NCBI GenBank assembly: GCA_963676865.2
Contig: CAXXSS010000004.1
Coordinates: forward strand, 62,001 to 126,000
From: JAAYUD01 sp963676865
GTDB taxonomy: Bacteria; Bacteroidota; Bacteroidia; Bacteroidales; Bacteroidaceae
Reading direction: 5' to 3'
DNA: 64,000 bases
Part shown: positions 32,305 to 41,351 of the stretch, one piece after another
Layout: every line of letters starts with the position of its first letter
Position numbering within the stretch: the first letter of the stretch is position 1
Notes under the pieces: model-generated
The model's input: only the letters and a program-made list of their open reading frames with translations
Database searches by the model: none
Told to the model about the DNA's origin: nothing
Program-made: the position numbers and the translations under genes

Positions 32305-33219
32305 TTATATTATTATCACTTTGTATATTTCTTTTCGGGGTGCTATATCGTTTGTCATTTTTTTATTTTCCAACAATTCCGTCGGTGTACAACCGAAATT
32401 GCTTTTACAAAATCGTGTAAAGTTGCTCGCTGTATCAAACCCCGATTTATACATTAAAGATTTTACGGTCATATTAGATTGCGTACTATTGAGCAATATG
32501 CATTCTTTTTTCTTGTTGATAATCCATTGCTGGGCGCTAAGACCGAATTCTTTGCTGAAGCGTTTGTAGAATGTACTTTTAGCAATATGCATCATTGAAG
32601 CAAGTTGTTCTATCGTTTTTATTTTCATGTAGTTCTCCAATACGAATTTCTTAAAATCCATTTTTGCGCAGACTGTAGAATAGAACGTTTGTAGTATTTC
32701 TTCTTTGGTATATAATTGTCTTAGGTATATAAAAAAAAGGCCTTCTGCACATCTTTGATATTCTAAACTGTCGAGACCCATACTTGCTGTTGCGATGACA
32801 AGATTCAAAAATGAATTCAGTGGATTGCGTATTGGTAGTGTGGTGAAATTGTATTCGATTTTTTCTTTAAGTGGTTCGAGCGATTCAAGGAATCCTGTAT
32901 CAAAAGAATTGTTGAGGCTCTCGTATTTTAAAAAGATAAAATTACAATCTTCTTCTATTTCTATTGTTACAGTCTGATCGTGTGCTAGAGAGAAAAAACT
33001 TTCTAAGTAGATGATGTGCTTTTCTTTAGGCTTCTCTTCTAACTTACAGGTTCCCTTTATTAGAAATATAACATAATTATATATTCCAGACTCTTTTTCG
33101 ATTATCAATCCTTTTGAGATTGAGCAATGAACGAATATTGTCTGATAATTCATCTCTTTGTTGCTTCGAAGGCTTTCTTTGTTTCCTTCTTGGTTGATAC
33201 CTCCAAATAATAATTTCAT
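32305..33219 (-). CDS. AraC-family transcriptional regulator
   Basis: A 304-residue regulator. The N-terminal part (about 20-150) is a sensor domain of beta strands (IYNYVIFLIKGTCKLEEKP, FIFLKYESLNNSF) without a recognised ligand. The C-terminal AraC DNA-binding domain (about 190-285) has two helix-turn-helix units: MKIKTIEQLASMMHIAKSTF with YKRFSKEFGLSAQQWI, and MTVKSLMYKSGFDTASNFTR with FCKSNFGCTPTELLENKK. It is transcribed away from the fecR-susCD locus, 497 bases apart, so it may control that operon, the small gene beside it, or itself. Its start is taken as ATG 33219; ATG at 33153 (MNYQTIF) would also be possible. Confidence 0.9.
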   Translation of the reverse strand: MKLLFGGINQEGNKESLRSNKEMNYQTIFVHCSISKGLIIEKESGIYNYVIFLIKGTCKLEEKPKEKHIIYLESFFSLAHDQTVTIEIEEDCNFIFLKYESLNNSFDTGFLESLEPLKEKIEYNFTTLPIRNPLNSFLNLVIATASMGLDSLEYQRCAEGLFFIYLRQLYTKEEILQTFYSTVCAKMDFKKFVLENYMKIKTIEQLASMMHIAKSTFYKRFSKEFGLSAQQWIINKKKECILLNSTQSNMTVKSLMYKSGFDTASNFTRFCKSNFGCTPTELLENKKMTNDIAPRKEIYKVIII

Positions 33220-33716
33220 AGCTCAAAAGTCGTTAATTATTTATTATTCCAGGATAAAAATATATTTTATCCACTCTTATATGTTTATCAATTCGTTTTA
33301 TTTTATTATCAAATAAGATACGTACTTGTTATATCTTTTGTTTGTTGAAATCTTTGCTCTAGTCAGGTAAAGTCCTTTCTGATGCGATACTTATCATGGT
33401 TAGCAAAATTCATATACAACAATATGACGGAATATGTGTGAAACAAACAATACAAATAGTGATATTCATCATCTGTTTTTGAAATATTATGATTGTTGGT
33501 GAATTTTTATATCTCGTATTGGTGGCATATAAATGCAGTATGTTACCGTTTAAGTGATGTCTTTTATTTTTTTGTGTGACGTGCATACAACAACGAAAAA
33601 AGGTCTATTGAGTTATGATGTTGTGTGAAATAGTGAAATATGTTGTATAACATATAATTATATGTGTTATATTTGTTGTTATATAAGCTATTATATATAA
33701 ATGGAAATAAAAAAAG
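33220..33716. other. Intergenic region between divergent araC-type gene and fecR
   Basis: 497 AT-rich bases with no gene; in particular no sigma-factor gene precedes fecR. The fecR promoter box TATATTTG is at 33668-33675. No clear -7 box was found for the AraC gene and no operator-like repeats could be assigned. Confidence 0.6.
33668..33675 (+). promoter_or_regulatory. Promoter -7 box of fecR
   Basis: TATATTTG, exact match, 41 bases before the fecR ATG. Confidence 0.55.
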
Positions 33717-34724
33717 ATGAATAACACCTATAATATAAATAGTTTAATTCGAAAATATATTTCGAATACATTGACGGCAGATGAATTAATGACTCTTCGG
33801 CAGACCGTCAAAGGAAGTAGTGATGATGAAATAGCTTCCATGCTCGAAAAAGAGTGGGATTCGCTAAAACAAGCGCAGCCTATTGATGAATCAGTGCGGC
33901 ACCAGATATTTGCAAAGATAGAATCTCAGATTGGTTTGAAACAATATGCTATCAGAAGATTTGGAAGAAATATTTTGAAGTATGCAAGTATTGCTCTTTT
34001 ATTAGTTCTCTCTGCATTATCGGTTTATTTGTTTATAGACAATAGGCAAATGGTTGCTCTCACGGCCAATCAAATTTCAGTAAAGACTGCTGAAGGCGAA
34101 CGTACAACAGTGAGGCTTCCGGACGGTACGACAGTTCGCCTTAATGGGAAGTCCGAACTCGATTATAAACAAAATTTTGGACTGAAAGATAGACAGGTAC
34201 AACTTGATGGAGAGGGCTTTTTTAGTGTGGCTCATAATGTTGAAAAGAAATTTGTTGTTAATACAAAGTTTATTGATATAGAGGTCTTTGGTACACAGTT
34301 TAATGTATACTCTTATGAAAATAAAGATAGAGTCGAGATGGCTTTGGTAAAGGGGCATGTTAAAGTAGTAACCAATCGTCCGCCTTATCAGAGTGTAGAT
34401 GTACACCCTAATCAAAAAATTGTGTATGAAAAACACTCTGGCAAAATGCAGCTTGTTGATACTGATAATCAACTTGAAACGGCGTGGATGACTCACGATC
34501 TTGTTTTTCATTCGGAACCATTGAAAACAGTGCTTGAATGCGTAGGGCGTAAGTTCGGCTTACCTATTCATACAGATAAATCTGTCAACTTAAATGATAC
34601 GTACACGGGTATGTTCGACGAGACTAATATTCGTGAAGTGATTCAGATATTGAGTATCCACTACGGATTCAACTATCAGATTAGAGATAATACGGTTTAT
34701 ATAGGGAGAGTAAAAAGACTATAA
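33717..34724 (+). CDS. FecR-family anti-sigma regulator
   Basis: A 335-residue inner-membrane regulator that normally holds an ECF sigma factor until the STN domain of a loaded SusC/FecA-type receptor signals. The cytoplasmic anti-sigma part (1-85) has SLIRKYISNTLTADELMTLR; a transmembrane helix lies at about 88-107 (YASIALLLVLSALSVYLFI); the periplasmic FecR domain (about 120-225) has KTAEGERTTVRLPDGTTVRL, ELDYKQNF and FGTQFNVYSY; and a DUF4974-type C-terminal domain (about 255-333) has LKTVLECVGRKFGLPIH and IREVIQILSIHYGFNYQI. No sigma gene is adjacent, which is unusual; the partner must be elsewhere. The receptor it should sense, an STN-type SusC, starts 160 bases downstream. Confidence 0.92.
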   Translation: MNNTYNINSLIRKYISNTLTADELMTLRQTVKGSSDDEIASMLEKEWDSLKQAQPIDESVRHQIFAKIESQIGLKQYAIRRFGRNILKYASIALLLVLSALSVYLFIDNRQMVALTANQISVKTAEGERTTVRLPDGTTVRLNGKSELDYKQNFGLKDRQVQLDGEGFFSVAHNVEKKFVVNTKFIDIEVFGTQFNVYSYENKDRVEMALVKGHVKVVTNRPPYQSVDVHPNQKIVYEKHSGKMQLVDTDNQLETAWMTHDLVFHSEPLKTVLECVGRKFGLPIHTDKSVNLNDTYTGMFDETNIREVIQILSIHYGFNYQIRDNTVYIGRVKRL

Positions 34725-34777
34725 TGTTTAACTTAAAAAGAGGAGATGATAAATGGACTCAACATAATTTGTACAAA

Positions 34778-34808
34778 GTGCCGAAGAATCTGCGAAATTC
34801 TCCGACAC
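34778..34808 (+). promoter_or_regulatory. Imperfect hairpin between fecR and susC
   Basis: GTGCCGAAGAAT and ATTCTCCGACAC can pair with two mismatches. Such a structure in the 159-base fecR-susC gap could limit read-through or stabilise the susC message. Pairing seen; function inferred. Confidence 0.3.
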
Positions 34809-34883
34809 CGTTAGTCGACTAAGTTCGATAATAGAATAGAGAGATAATATTAATAAACCCAAATCAACCCAATTTTAATCTTA

Positions 34884-37800
34884 ATGAGTATGAAACATGA
34901 ATTTTCATTATCAAAGAGTAACAAAGATAATGGATTAAAATCAATATTTAATCTAGTTGTCTTCTTTTTTTTATTGGCTTCTCCGCTTTCGTTGTATGCT
35001 CAGAATGCTAAAATCAATGTCTCTGTAGAAAACGCTTCGCTTAAGCAATTGTTTGCAATTATTGAAAGGCAGACAAAGTATACTTTTTCTTACCGTGATG
35101 CCGAAATTGATGGTAAGGAAAGTGTGACGCTCAAACTAAGTAATCAGAGTGTTGCAACTATATTGCATAATGTTTTGACGTCTCGTCGTCTGCAATATAC
35201 AATGGTAGGTAATAAAATATTGATCACTCCGCGTCAAGAAAAGATTCTACTTCGTCAGGAAGCGCCTAAGAAACGGATGACGGGTAAAGTGAAAGGCACC
35301 GTTTTTGAATCGGATGGGCAACCACTCATCGGGGCCACTATACGCGAAGAGGGATCAAATATAGGTACTACCACAGATGTAAATGGGATTTTCTCTTTGT
35401 CTATTGACAAGGAATATACTACGTTGCTTATCTCTTATATTGGGAAAAGAGAGATACGTCAACGTGTTAAAATAGGGGCCAATGTTAAAGTGGTGCTTGA
35501 AGATGATGTGCAGAATCTCAAGGACGTCGTTGTTACAGGTTACCAAACGATCTCTAAAGAACGTGCTACAGGTTCGTTTACCAAAATAACGACAGATCAA
35601 CTCGAACAAAAGCGTTATAGCGATTTATCGACAATGCTCGAAGGAGAAATTGCCGGTTATAATGCGTCGTCCAATTTGATTCGTGGTACAACAACCATGA
35701 ATGGTATAACCAATCCGTTGTATGTGATTGATGGCTTTCCTATTGAAAGTACTCGTTATGATCAGTATGGACGATTGAATGAAAGTGTTCCGAATCTTAA
35801 TTTAGAAGATATTGAAAGTATTACCGTATTGAAAGATGCCGCTGCTGCCAGTATTTATGGTGCTCGCGCCGCCAATGGGGTTGTTGTTATCGTCACTAAG
35901 AAAGCCAAGAAAAATAAAATTTCAGTTTCATTTTCTTCTTCATTGACTCTTCATCCTTATTATTTTTATAAAGGCCGTCTAGCTGATTCGTCTGATATGA
36001 TTGATTTGGAGAAAGAATGGGCTTCAAACAATCCAAATCTTCAAGGAGCTAATGCAGCAGCCTACGCGCAATCGATACTTGATAACAATGCCTATACAAC
36101 TCAGGGTATAAAGGCCATCTTGAATTATTACGCGGGTAATACAACGAAGAATGTATCCGATGCGACATTAGCCAATTTAGCTTCTCAAGGCTATCATTAT
36201 TATGATGATGTGGCCAAATATGCAAAGCGCGATGCGCTTTATCAACAGTATAATTTGGCATTTGGTAAAGCCTCCGATCAAAATAATTTTATGGGTTCGG
36301 TATCTTATCGAAACAATAAATTCAACGATAAGTATTCCAAAGACAATTCAATTGGTTTTGATTTGAAGAATTCACTTGATATGACATCTTGGTTGAAATT
36401 TGATATAGGTACTTATACTTATTTTAAAAATGCTACTAACCAGACTTTTGATGCGATGAGCCCCGGTTTCACTTATATGCCTTATGATCGTTTGATGAAT
36501 GATGATGGTACCTATTATACTTCTACAGCTGCATCCAGATTGTCAAAAAGTACGATGTCTATTATTAATAGCAATGGACTATATAATATGGATATTACTC
36601 CTTTGGATGAGATTGGTCGTAATTTGAACAATTCTCGTGATTTTATCAATCGTGTTTATGGTAAATTGGGCATAACTTTTGCACCCTTTTTAAAATATGA
36701 CTTGATGTGTCAATATGAATACGCCTATGACAAATCGAATATCTTGTATGATAAAAATTCATATTATGTTCGTAATATGGTTAATGCATATGCAACAGCT
36801 GGTACATCAGGCACTGTATATAATATTCCATATGGTAATATTTACTATCGGGAAAATCAGACGTCTAAAGCTTTTACCTTCCGACAACAATTGAATTTTG
36901 ATAAGACTTTTGCAGAAAAGCACAGTGTTACAGCTCTTTTCGGTCAAGAAGTAAGACAAACTAAGCTGGATTATGATAATAATACGCTCTACAATTATGA
37001 TCCGGATATGCTTTCGTATTCTCTAGTAAATGCGGCAGTATTGGCTAATACCTATGGGCTCCTAGGAGGCGGCTCATTTGGTCAGAACAATATTGCTTAT
37101 AATCGTTATACAGATGATCGCTTTATTTCTTTTTATGGTAATGTGGCTTACTCTTATGACGACAAGTATATGATGACGGGTAGCATACGTTGGGATCGCT
37201 CAAATTTGTGGGGTACTAATTCAAAATATCAGAAAAAGCCGATCTGGTCATTTGGTGCAGGTTGGAATATTGATCGTGAGTCTTTCTTTAAAGTATCTTG
37301 GGTCAATCGTTTGAAACTTCGTTTTTCGTATGGTATTGGTGGTAATATAGCAAAAAATGCGGCTCCTTACATGACTGCCAGTTATTCGCAAAATGCAGGA
37401 GTTAATGCTCTTCAGGGCTATGTTACGGGCCGACCTAATCCTAATCTCCGGTGGGAGAAAACAGCTACTACTAATATAGGCGTTGATTTCTCACTTTTCA
37501 ATAATCGATTAAATGGTACTGTCGAGTATTATAATAAGATGGGTACAGATCTTTTGGCCAATACGATGGGGGTTCCGACCGAAGGGTTTGGATATAACAC
37601 TTATATGATTAATAATGGTAAGATGAGAAACCGTGGTATTGAAATGACTTTGAGTGGAAGTATTATTCATAGCAAGGATTTTGACTTTAATGCTACTGCT
37701 ACATACAGCTATAATAAGAATAAAGTTATTTATGTAAATGTTAAGGCTCCTGTCTATTATTTACAGTTAGATTATCCTTCTTCCTATCCTATTGTGGGTA

Positions 37801-38450
37801 ACCCTTATGCTTCCGTTTATGCATACAAGTGGGCCGGATTAAATAACAAAGGATTACCTCAAGTTTATGATGGAAATGCTCAGGCTACGGTTGATGATCC
37901 TCAGACTCTTGATGCAATAGTATATGCAGGTACTACAGAACCCTTGACGAACGCCTCTCTTAATTTGATGTTGCGTTATAAAAGTTTTGATTTCTCTTGT
38001 TTATGGGTGTATAGGGGAGGACATAAGCTTCGTAACACCGATCTGCCTGTGTTATCAAATGCATATAATAGCGCTTTAATGGGATATACCGCTTCCTTTG
38101 GTCCTGTAAATAAAGGTATAACTAATCGTTGGAAACAGGCCGGCGATGAATTGAAAACGAACGTCCCGAGGGCATTATTCCCAGAAAATAGTGATTATAA
38201 TTCGAACAGCTCTTCCATTTATGGATATGCTGACATAAATGTTATTGATGCTTCTAACTTGCGTTTGGCAAATATATCTTTGTCATATTGCTTACCATCT
38301 CAATTGTTGCATAAAATCTATCTCAGTAATGCAAAATTACAATTTAATGTAGAAAATGCCTTGACAATAGCCAAAAGCAAAGCTGCCAAGTATATGTTGG
38401 GAGGATATACTTCACCAAATTATGTATGGGGGTTATCATTTGAATTCTAA
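34884..38450 (+). CDS. SusC/RagA-type TonB-dependent receptor with STN domain
   Basis: An 1188-residue outer-membrane importer. The signal peptide ends near LSLYAQ (about residue 40). An STN (secretin/TonB N-terminal) signalling domain follows at about 42-115 (KINVSVENASLKQLFAIIER, TILHNVLTSRRLQYTMVGN), then a carboxypeptidase-D regulatory domain (about 133-210, GTVFESDGQPLIGATIREEG). The plug has the SusC signatures LKDVVVTGYQTISKERATGS and ITVLKDAAAASIYGARAANG. The rest is barrel. The STN domain matches the FecR gene just upstream: ligand-bound receptor signals to FecR. It pairs with the SusD downstream. No carbohydrate enzyme is encoded here, so the cargo may be a peptide or other non-glycan molecule. 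Confidence 0.95.
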   Translation: MSMKHEFSLSKSNKDNGLKSIFNLVVFFFLLASPLSLYAQNAKINVSVENASLKQLFAIIERQTKYTFSYRDAEIDGKESVTLKLSNQSVATILHNVLTSRRLQYTMVGNKILITPRQEKILLRQEAPKKRMTGKVKGTVFESDGQPLIGATIREEGSNIGTTTDVNGIFSLSIDKEYTTLLISYIGKREIRQRVKIGANVKVVLEDDVQNLKDVVVTGYQTISKERATGSFTKITTDQLEQKRYSDLSTMLEGEIAGYNASSNLIRGTTTMNGITNPLYVIDGFPIESTRYDQYGRLNESVPNLNLEDIESITVLKDAAAASIYGARAANGVVVIVTKKAKKNKISVSFSSSLTLHPYYFYKGRLADSSDMIDLEKEWASNNPNLQGANAAAYAQSILDNNAYTTQGIKAILNYYAGNTTKNVSDATLANLASQGYHYYDDVAKYAKRDALYQQYNLAFGKASDQNNFMGSVSYRNNKFNDKYSKDNSIGFDLKNSLDMTSWLKFDIGTYTYFKNATNQTFDAMSPGFTYMPYDRLMNDDGTYYTSTAASRLSKSTMSIINSNGLYNMDITPLDEIGRNLNNSRDFINRVYGKLGITFAPFLKYDLMCQYEYAYDKSNILYDKNSYYVRNMVNAYATAGTSGTVYNIPYGNIYYRENQTSKAFTFRQQLNFDKTFAEKHSVTALFGQEVRQTKLDYDNNTLYNYDPDMLSYSLVNAAVLANTYGLLGGGSFGQNNIAYNRYTDDRFISFYGNVAYSYDDKYMMTGSIRWDRSNLWGTNSKYQKKPIWSFGAGWNIDRESFFKVSWVNRLKLRFSYGIGGNIAKNAAPYMTASYSQNAGVNALQGYVTGRPNPNLRWEKTATTNIGVDFSLFNNRLNGTVEYYNKMGTDLLANTMGVPTEGFGYNTYMINNGKMRNRGIEMTLSGSIIHSKDFDFNATATYSYNKNKVIYVNVKAPVYYLQLDYPSSYPIVGNPYASVYAYKWAGLNNKGLPQVYDGNAQATVDDPQTLDAIVYAGTTEPLTNASLNLMLRYKSFDFSCLWVYRGGHKLRNTDLPVLSNAYNSALMGYTASFGPVNKGITNRWKQAGDELKTNVPRALFPENSDYNSNSSSIYGYADINVIDASNLRLANISLSYCLPSQLLHKIYLSNAKLQFNVENALTIAKSKAAKYMLGGYTSPNYVWGLSFEF

Positions 38451-38468
38451 TTCTTAATAATATTGACA

Positions 38469-39881
38469 ATGAAAAAGAATATATATATTTATATCTGTAT
38501 AGCATTATTAGGCTTTACTTCTCTGTTTTCGAGTTGCAACGGATACTTGGACAATATTCCTAAAGGACAAAAGATTCCGACTTCACTTAGTGATTTTGAA
38601 GCAATGCTTCGTTATGAATATGGAACGTTGCGCGAGGATGTTACTCAAGCTGTTATACTTTTGAACGATAATTATGTTAGCCCCAGCAATTTAAGCTATT
38701 ATCCATTATGGCATGCCAATTATTTTTGGGATAATACAGCTAATCGGGTAACTCTAAATAAATCTGATGAATCAGCTTATTATGTAGGATATGGTGCAAT
38801 ATCGGCATGTAATCTTGTTATAGAAAATGCTGCTGCTGCCACAAACGCTACAGACCAAGAGCGTGCCGTTGTTGCTGCTCAGGCTCGCATTATTCGCGCA
38901 ATGAATTATTTTATGTTAGTGAATTATTATTCTAAGACATATAATGCTTCGACAGCTGCAACGGATGGTGGGGTACCTCTTATTACTAGTGCGCAGGTTG
39001 GAGCTTCTTATACCCAGCCGAGTGTCAAAGGTATTTATGATTTTATACTTGATGATATTACTAAAGCTTTGCCCGATTTGCCTGATAAAGCTGCAACGAT
39101 TTTGCAGGCCAATAAGGCAACCGGATATGCTTTTGCAGCAAGAGTTTATCTTCAGATGAGTGATTATACTAATGCTTTAGCTTATGCTAATAAGGCTTTG
39201 GCGATCAACAATTCTCTTTTCGATTGGAATGCTTATTACACTCAGTACCAAGCAACGTTGGATAATCCAACTAAATATCAGACTATTCCTTCGCCAATGG
39301 GATATACAAATACAGAGAATTATAATTTCCGTAACGGTCCATCTTCTTATTCTTCCTCCGAAAAGACCATTAGAGTAGATAGAGGGGCTAAGTTCGAGGA
39401 TGGTGATACTCAATTTAAATGTCGATGGAAATTACGTACTGTCGGTGATCAAACATATTATTATGCTAATCTGAGTGGTCGTTTCAATTATGGTGGCACG
39501 ACTACGACAGAAGTATATTTGATTAAAGCGGAGTGCTTGGCTCGTTCTGGTAGTGTATCAGATGCAATGTCGGTGTTGAATACTGTTCGTAGAACACGTA
39601 TTCTGGCTTCTAAATATCAAGATCTAACAGCGACAACAGTACCAGAGGCAATAGGCTATATACGTCGTACTAAAGACAATGCACTTATTTTAACGATTGT
39701 TCCATTTTGTGATAACCGTCGTTATAATCTAGAGACAGCTTATGCTCGAACTTTGACTAAAACAGAGAACGGTACTAATTATTCGCTTACCCCTGATTCT
39801 TATATGTGGACAATGCCTTTCCCGCAGGGGGCTATTGAGAATCATGGGAACGGTACAATTACTCAAAATGTAGATAAATAA
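38469..39881 (+). CDS. SusD/RagB-type nutrient-binding surface lipoprotein
   Basis: A 470-residue lipoprotein lid for the SusC upstream (18-base gap). ATG 38469 gives MKKNIYIYICIALLGFTSLF followed by SSC, with lipidation on that Cys (residue 23). The SusD start signature NGYLDNIPKGQKIPTSLSDF comes next. Inside, TPR-like helices include ATGYAFAARVYLQMSDYTNA with LAYANKALAI (about 220-250), and the C-terminus has TEVYLIKAECLARSGSVSDA with VLNTVRRTRI and a RRYNLETAYARTLTKTENG-type segment. At about 470 residues it is shorter than most glycan SusDs (about 550), and the DNIPKGQ opening resembles SusDs that sit beside TlpA-like thioredoxins and peptidases rather than glycosidases. Confidence 0.93.
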   Translation: MKKNIYIYICIALLGFTSLFSSCNGYLDNIPKGQKIPTSLSDFEAMLRYEYGTLREDVTQAVILLNDNYVSPSNLSYYPLWHANYFWDNTANRVTLNKSDESAYYVGYGAISACNLVIENAAAATNATDQERAVVAAQARIIRAMNYFMLVNYYSKTYNASTAATDGGVPLITSAQVGASYTQPSVKGIYDFILDDITKALPDLPDKAATILQANKATGYAFAARVYLQMSDYTNALAYANKALAINNSLFDWNAYYTQYQATLDNPTKYQTIPSPMGYTNTENYNFRNGPSSYSSSEKTIRVDRGAKFEDGDTQFKCRWKLRTVGDQTYYYANLSGRFNYGGTTTTEVYLIKAECLARSGSVSDAMSVLNTVRRTRILASKYQDLTATTVPEAIGYIRRTKDNALILTIVPFCDNRRYNLETAYARTLTKTENGTNYSLTPDSYMWTMPFPQGAIENHGNGTITQNVDK

Positions 39882-39902
39882 AAATGTAAATTTGGAATAA
39901 AA

Positions 39903-41060
39903 ATGAAGAAACTTTATATGTATATTTGTTTGATGTTGCTGATTGCAACATCAGGTTTGGCCCAAAATGTTTATACGATTAAAGGGCAGATAAAGGGATT
40001 GCCTGATGGTACTGTTATGACACTGAAATTATTTTCTCATCAAGACGAGAAATCTTTTAATAAGGCAGTGTTGAAGGATGGTAAATTTGTTTTTAAGGGT
40101 GTGCAAAAAGAACCTCGTGCTGTGTTTTTAGGTGCTGAAGGAGTAATGGGAGGTTATCTTTTTATATTGAATAATGTAAATATCAGTATTACCGGTGAGG
40201 TTTTAAAACAATCTTCTGGGAATAGGAACTATTATGATTTCATGTTGAAAGTTGCGGGTAGTCGTCTTAATGATTTGTATATACAAAAAGACAAAGTTCA
40301 TGGCGCTTTAGATGCTGTTTTTGAAGAATATCATAAAAAATTTGCAGATTTGTTGGAACGACGGAATAAAGCTGTAATGGCTAAAGATACCGTATTATTA
40401 AAGCAAATTGATCGTAGCAACGAAATGAAAGCATATGAACAAGCTGATAAAGATTTTTTTGCTAAATGTGATAAGGATTTGAATGCAGCTATTGTGGCTA
40501 ATAATGATTCTTGGTGGGGCCCTTTTCTTATGCTTAAATTTTATAATTACTTGACTAAAGAGCAACGTCCAATTTATAATTCATTCAGTTCTGGTGCGAA
40601 GAGTTCTTTCTACGGTAAATTGGTAAAGGCAGAAGTTTATCCTGTTGATATGGTAGGTAGTAAAATACCTACATTTACAGCGAAATCAGGCAATAAATCT
40701 GTCACTCTTAAAGAATTGTTGGCGGGTCATAAATATTTGTTGATTGATTTTTGGGCTTCTTGGTGCCATCCTTGTCGTAAAGAAATTCCGAATATCCGTA
40801 AACAATATGAATTATATGCAGCCAAAGGACTGCAGATCGTTAGCATCTCTCGTGATCAAGATGAGGCTGCTTGGAAAAAGGCTTTGGATGAAGAAAAATT
40901 ACCTTGGCCTAATTATCGTGATATAGATGGTTCTATAGCAAAAGCTTATAATGTGACCATGATCCCTGCTATATTCTTAGTAGATAAAGATGGTAAATTG
41001 GTAGATGATCAGTTGCGGGGTGAGTCTTTAGCAAATAAATTGGCCGAATTATTTAAATAA
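39903..41060 (+). CDS. TlpA-like thioredoxin-fold protein with N-terminal DUF4369-like domain
   Basis: A 385-residue exported protein. A signal peptide (MKKLYMYICLMLLIATSGLAQ) is followed by a beta-sandwich domain of the DUF4369 kind (about 22-130: YTIKGQIKGLPDGTVMTLKL, VLKDGKFVFKGVQKEPRAVF) and a helical linker. The C-terminal TlpA/AhpC-like thioredoxin domain (about 245-385) has the redox motif WASWCHPCRKEIP (Cys288 and Cys291) and the cis-Pro loop MIPAIFLVDKDGK. It should reduce or exchange disulfides in the periplasm. Placed 22 bases after SusD, it belongs to the same import operon, which suggests that the imported ligand or the transporter needs thiol handling. A GC-rich hairpin follows. 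Confidence 0.9.
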   Translation: MKKLYMYICLMLLIATSGLAQNVYTIKGQIKGLPDGTVMTLKLFSHQDEKSFNKAVLKDGKFVFKGVQKEPRAVFLGAEGVMGGYLFILNNVNISITGEVLKQSSGNRNYYDFMLKVAGSRLNDLYIQKDKVHGALDAVFEEYHKKFADLLERRNKAVMAKDTVLLKQIDRSNEMKAYEQADKDFFAKCDKDLNAAIVANNDSWWGPFLMLKFYNYLTKEQRPIYNSFSSGAKSSFYGKLVKAEVYPVDMVGSKIPTFTAKSGNKSVTLKELLAGHKYLLIDFWASWCHPCRKEIPNIRKQYELYAAKGLQIVSISRDQDEAAWKKALDEEKLPWPNYRDIDGSIAKAYNVTMIPAIFLVDKDGKLVDDQLRGESLANKLAELFK

Positions 41061-41106
41061 TTGAATGTATATGGAATAATATAGTATTCGAGGTTACTAT
41101 TATTAT

Positions 41107-41140
41107 AGAGGAGGCTCTCTCTTTGAAAGGAGCCTCCTCT
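41107..41140 (+). terminator. Terminator of the susCD-TlpA operon
   Basis: AGAGGAGGCTC (41107-41117) pairs perfectly with GAGCCTCCTCT (41130-41140). The bases after it (CATATAAAAT) are only AT-rich, so the U-tract is poor, but the stem is strong and lies 46 bases after the stop. Confidence 0.65.
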
Positions 41141-41351
41141 CATATAAAATAATCTAATATGTTCTCATATTCTTTTGTGTACTCGGTTATATTATATATT
41201 TTTGTCTCACTTATTTTTATGTATATTTTTTCTTGTTTTATTCAGAAAAGAAACACTATTAATATTTTTTAATAAAAAAAGAGTAACCCTAATGGGGTTC
41301 TGGACGTCTTTTAATAAACATATTTGGAAACTTAATTAAAATACTATTTAG

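Noticed and set aside
32019..32420. Plus-strand frame with several hydrophobic stretches
   Set aside because: It runs antisense across the small unknown gene and the end of the AraC gene; hydrophobicity is expected from the complement of AT-rich coding DNA.
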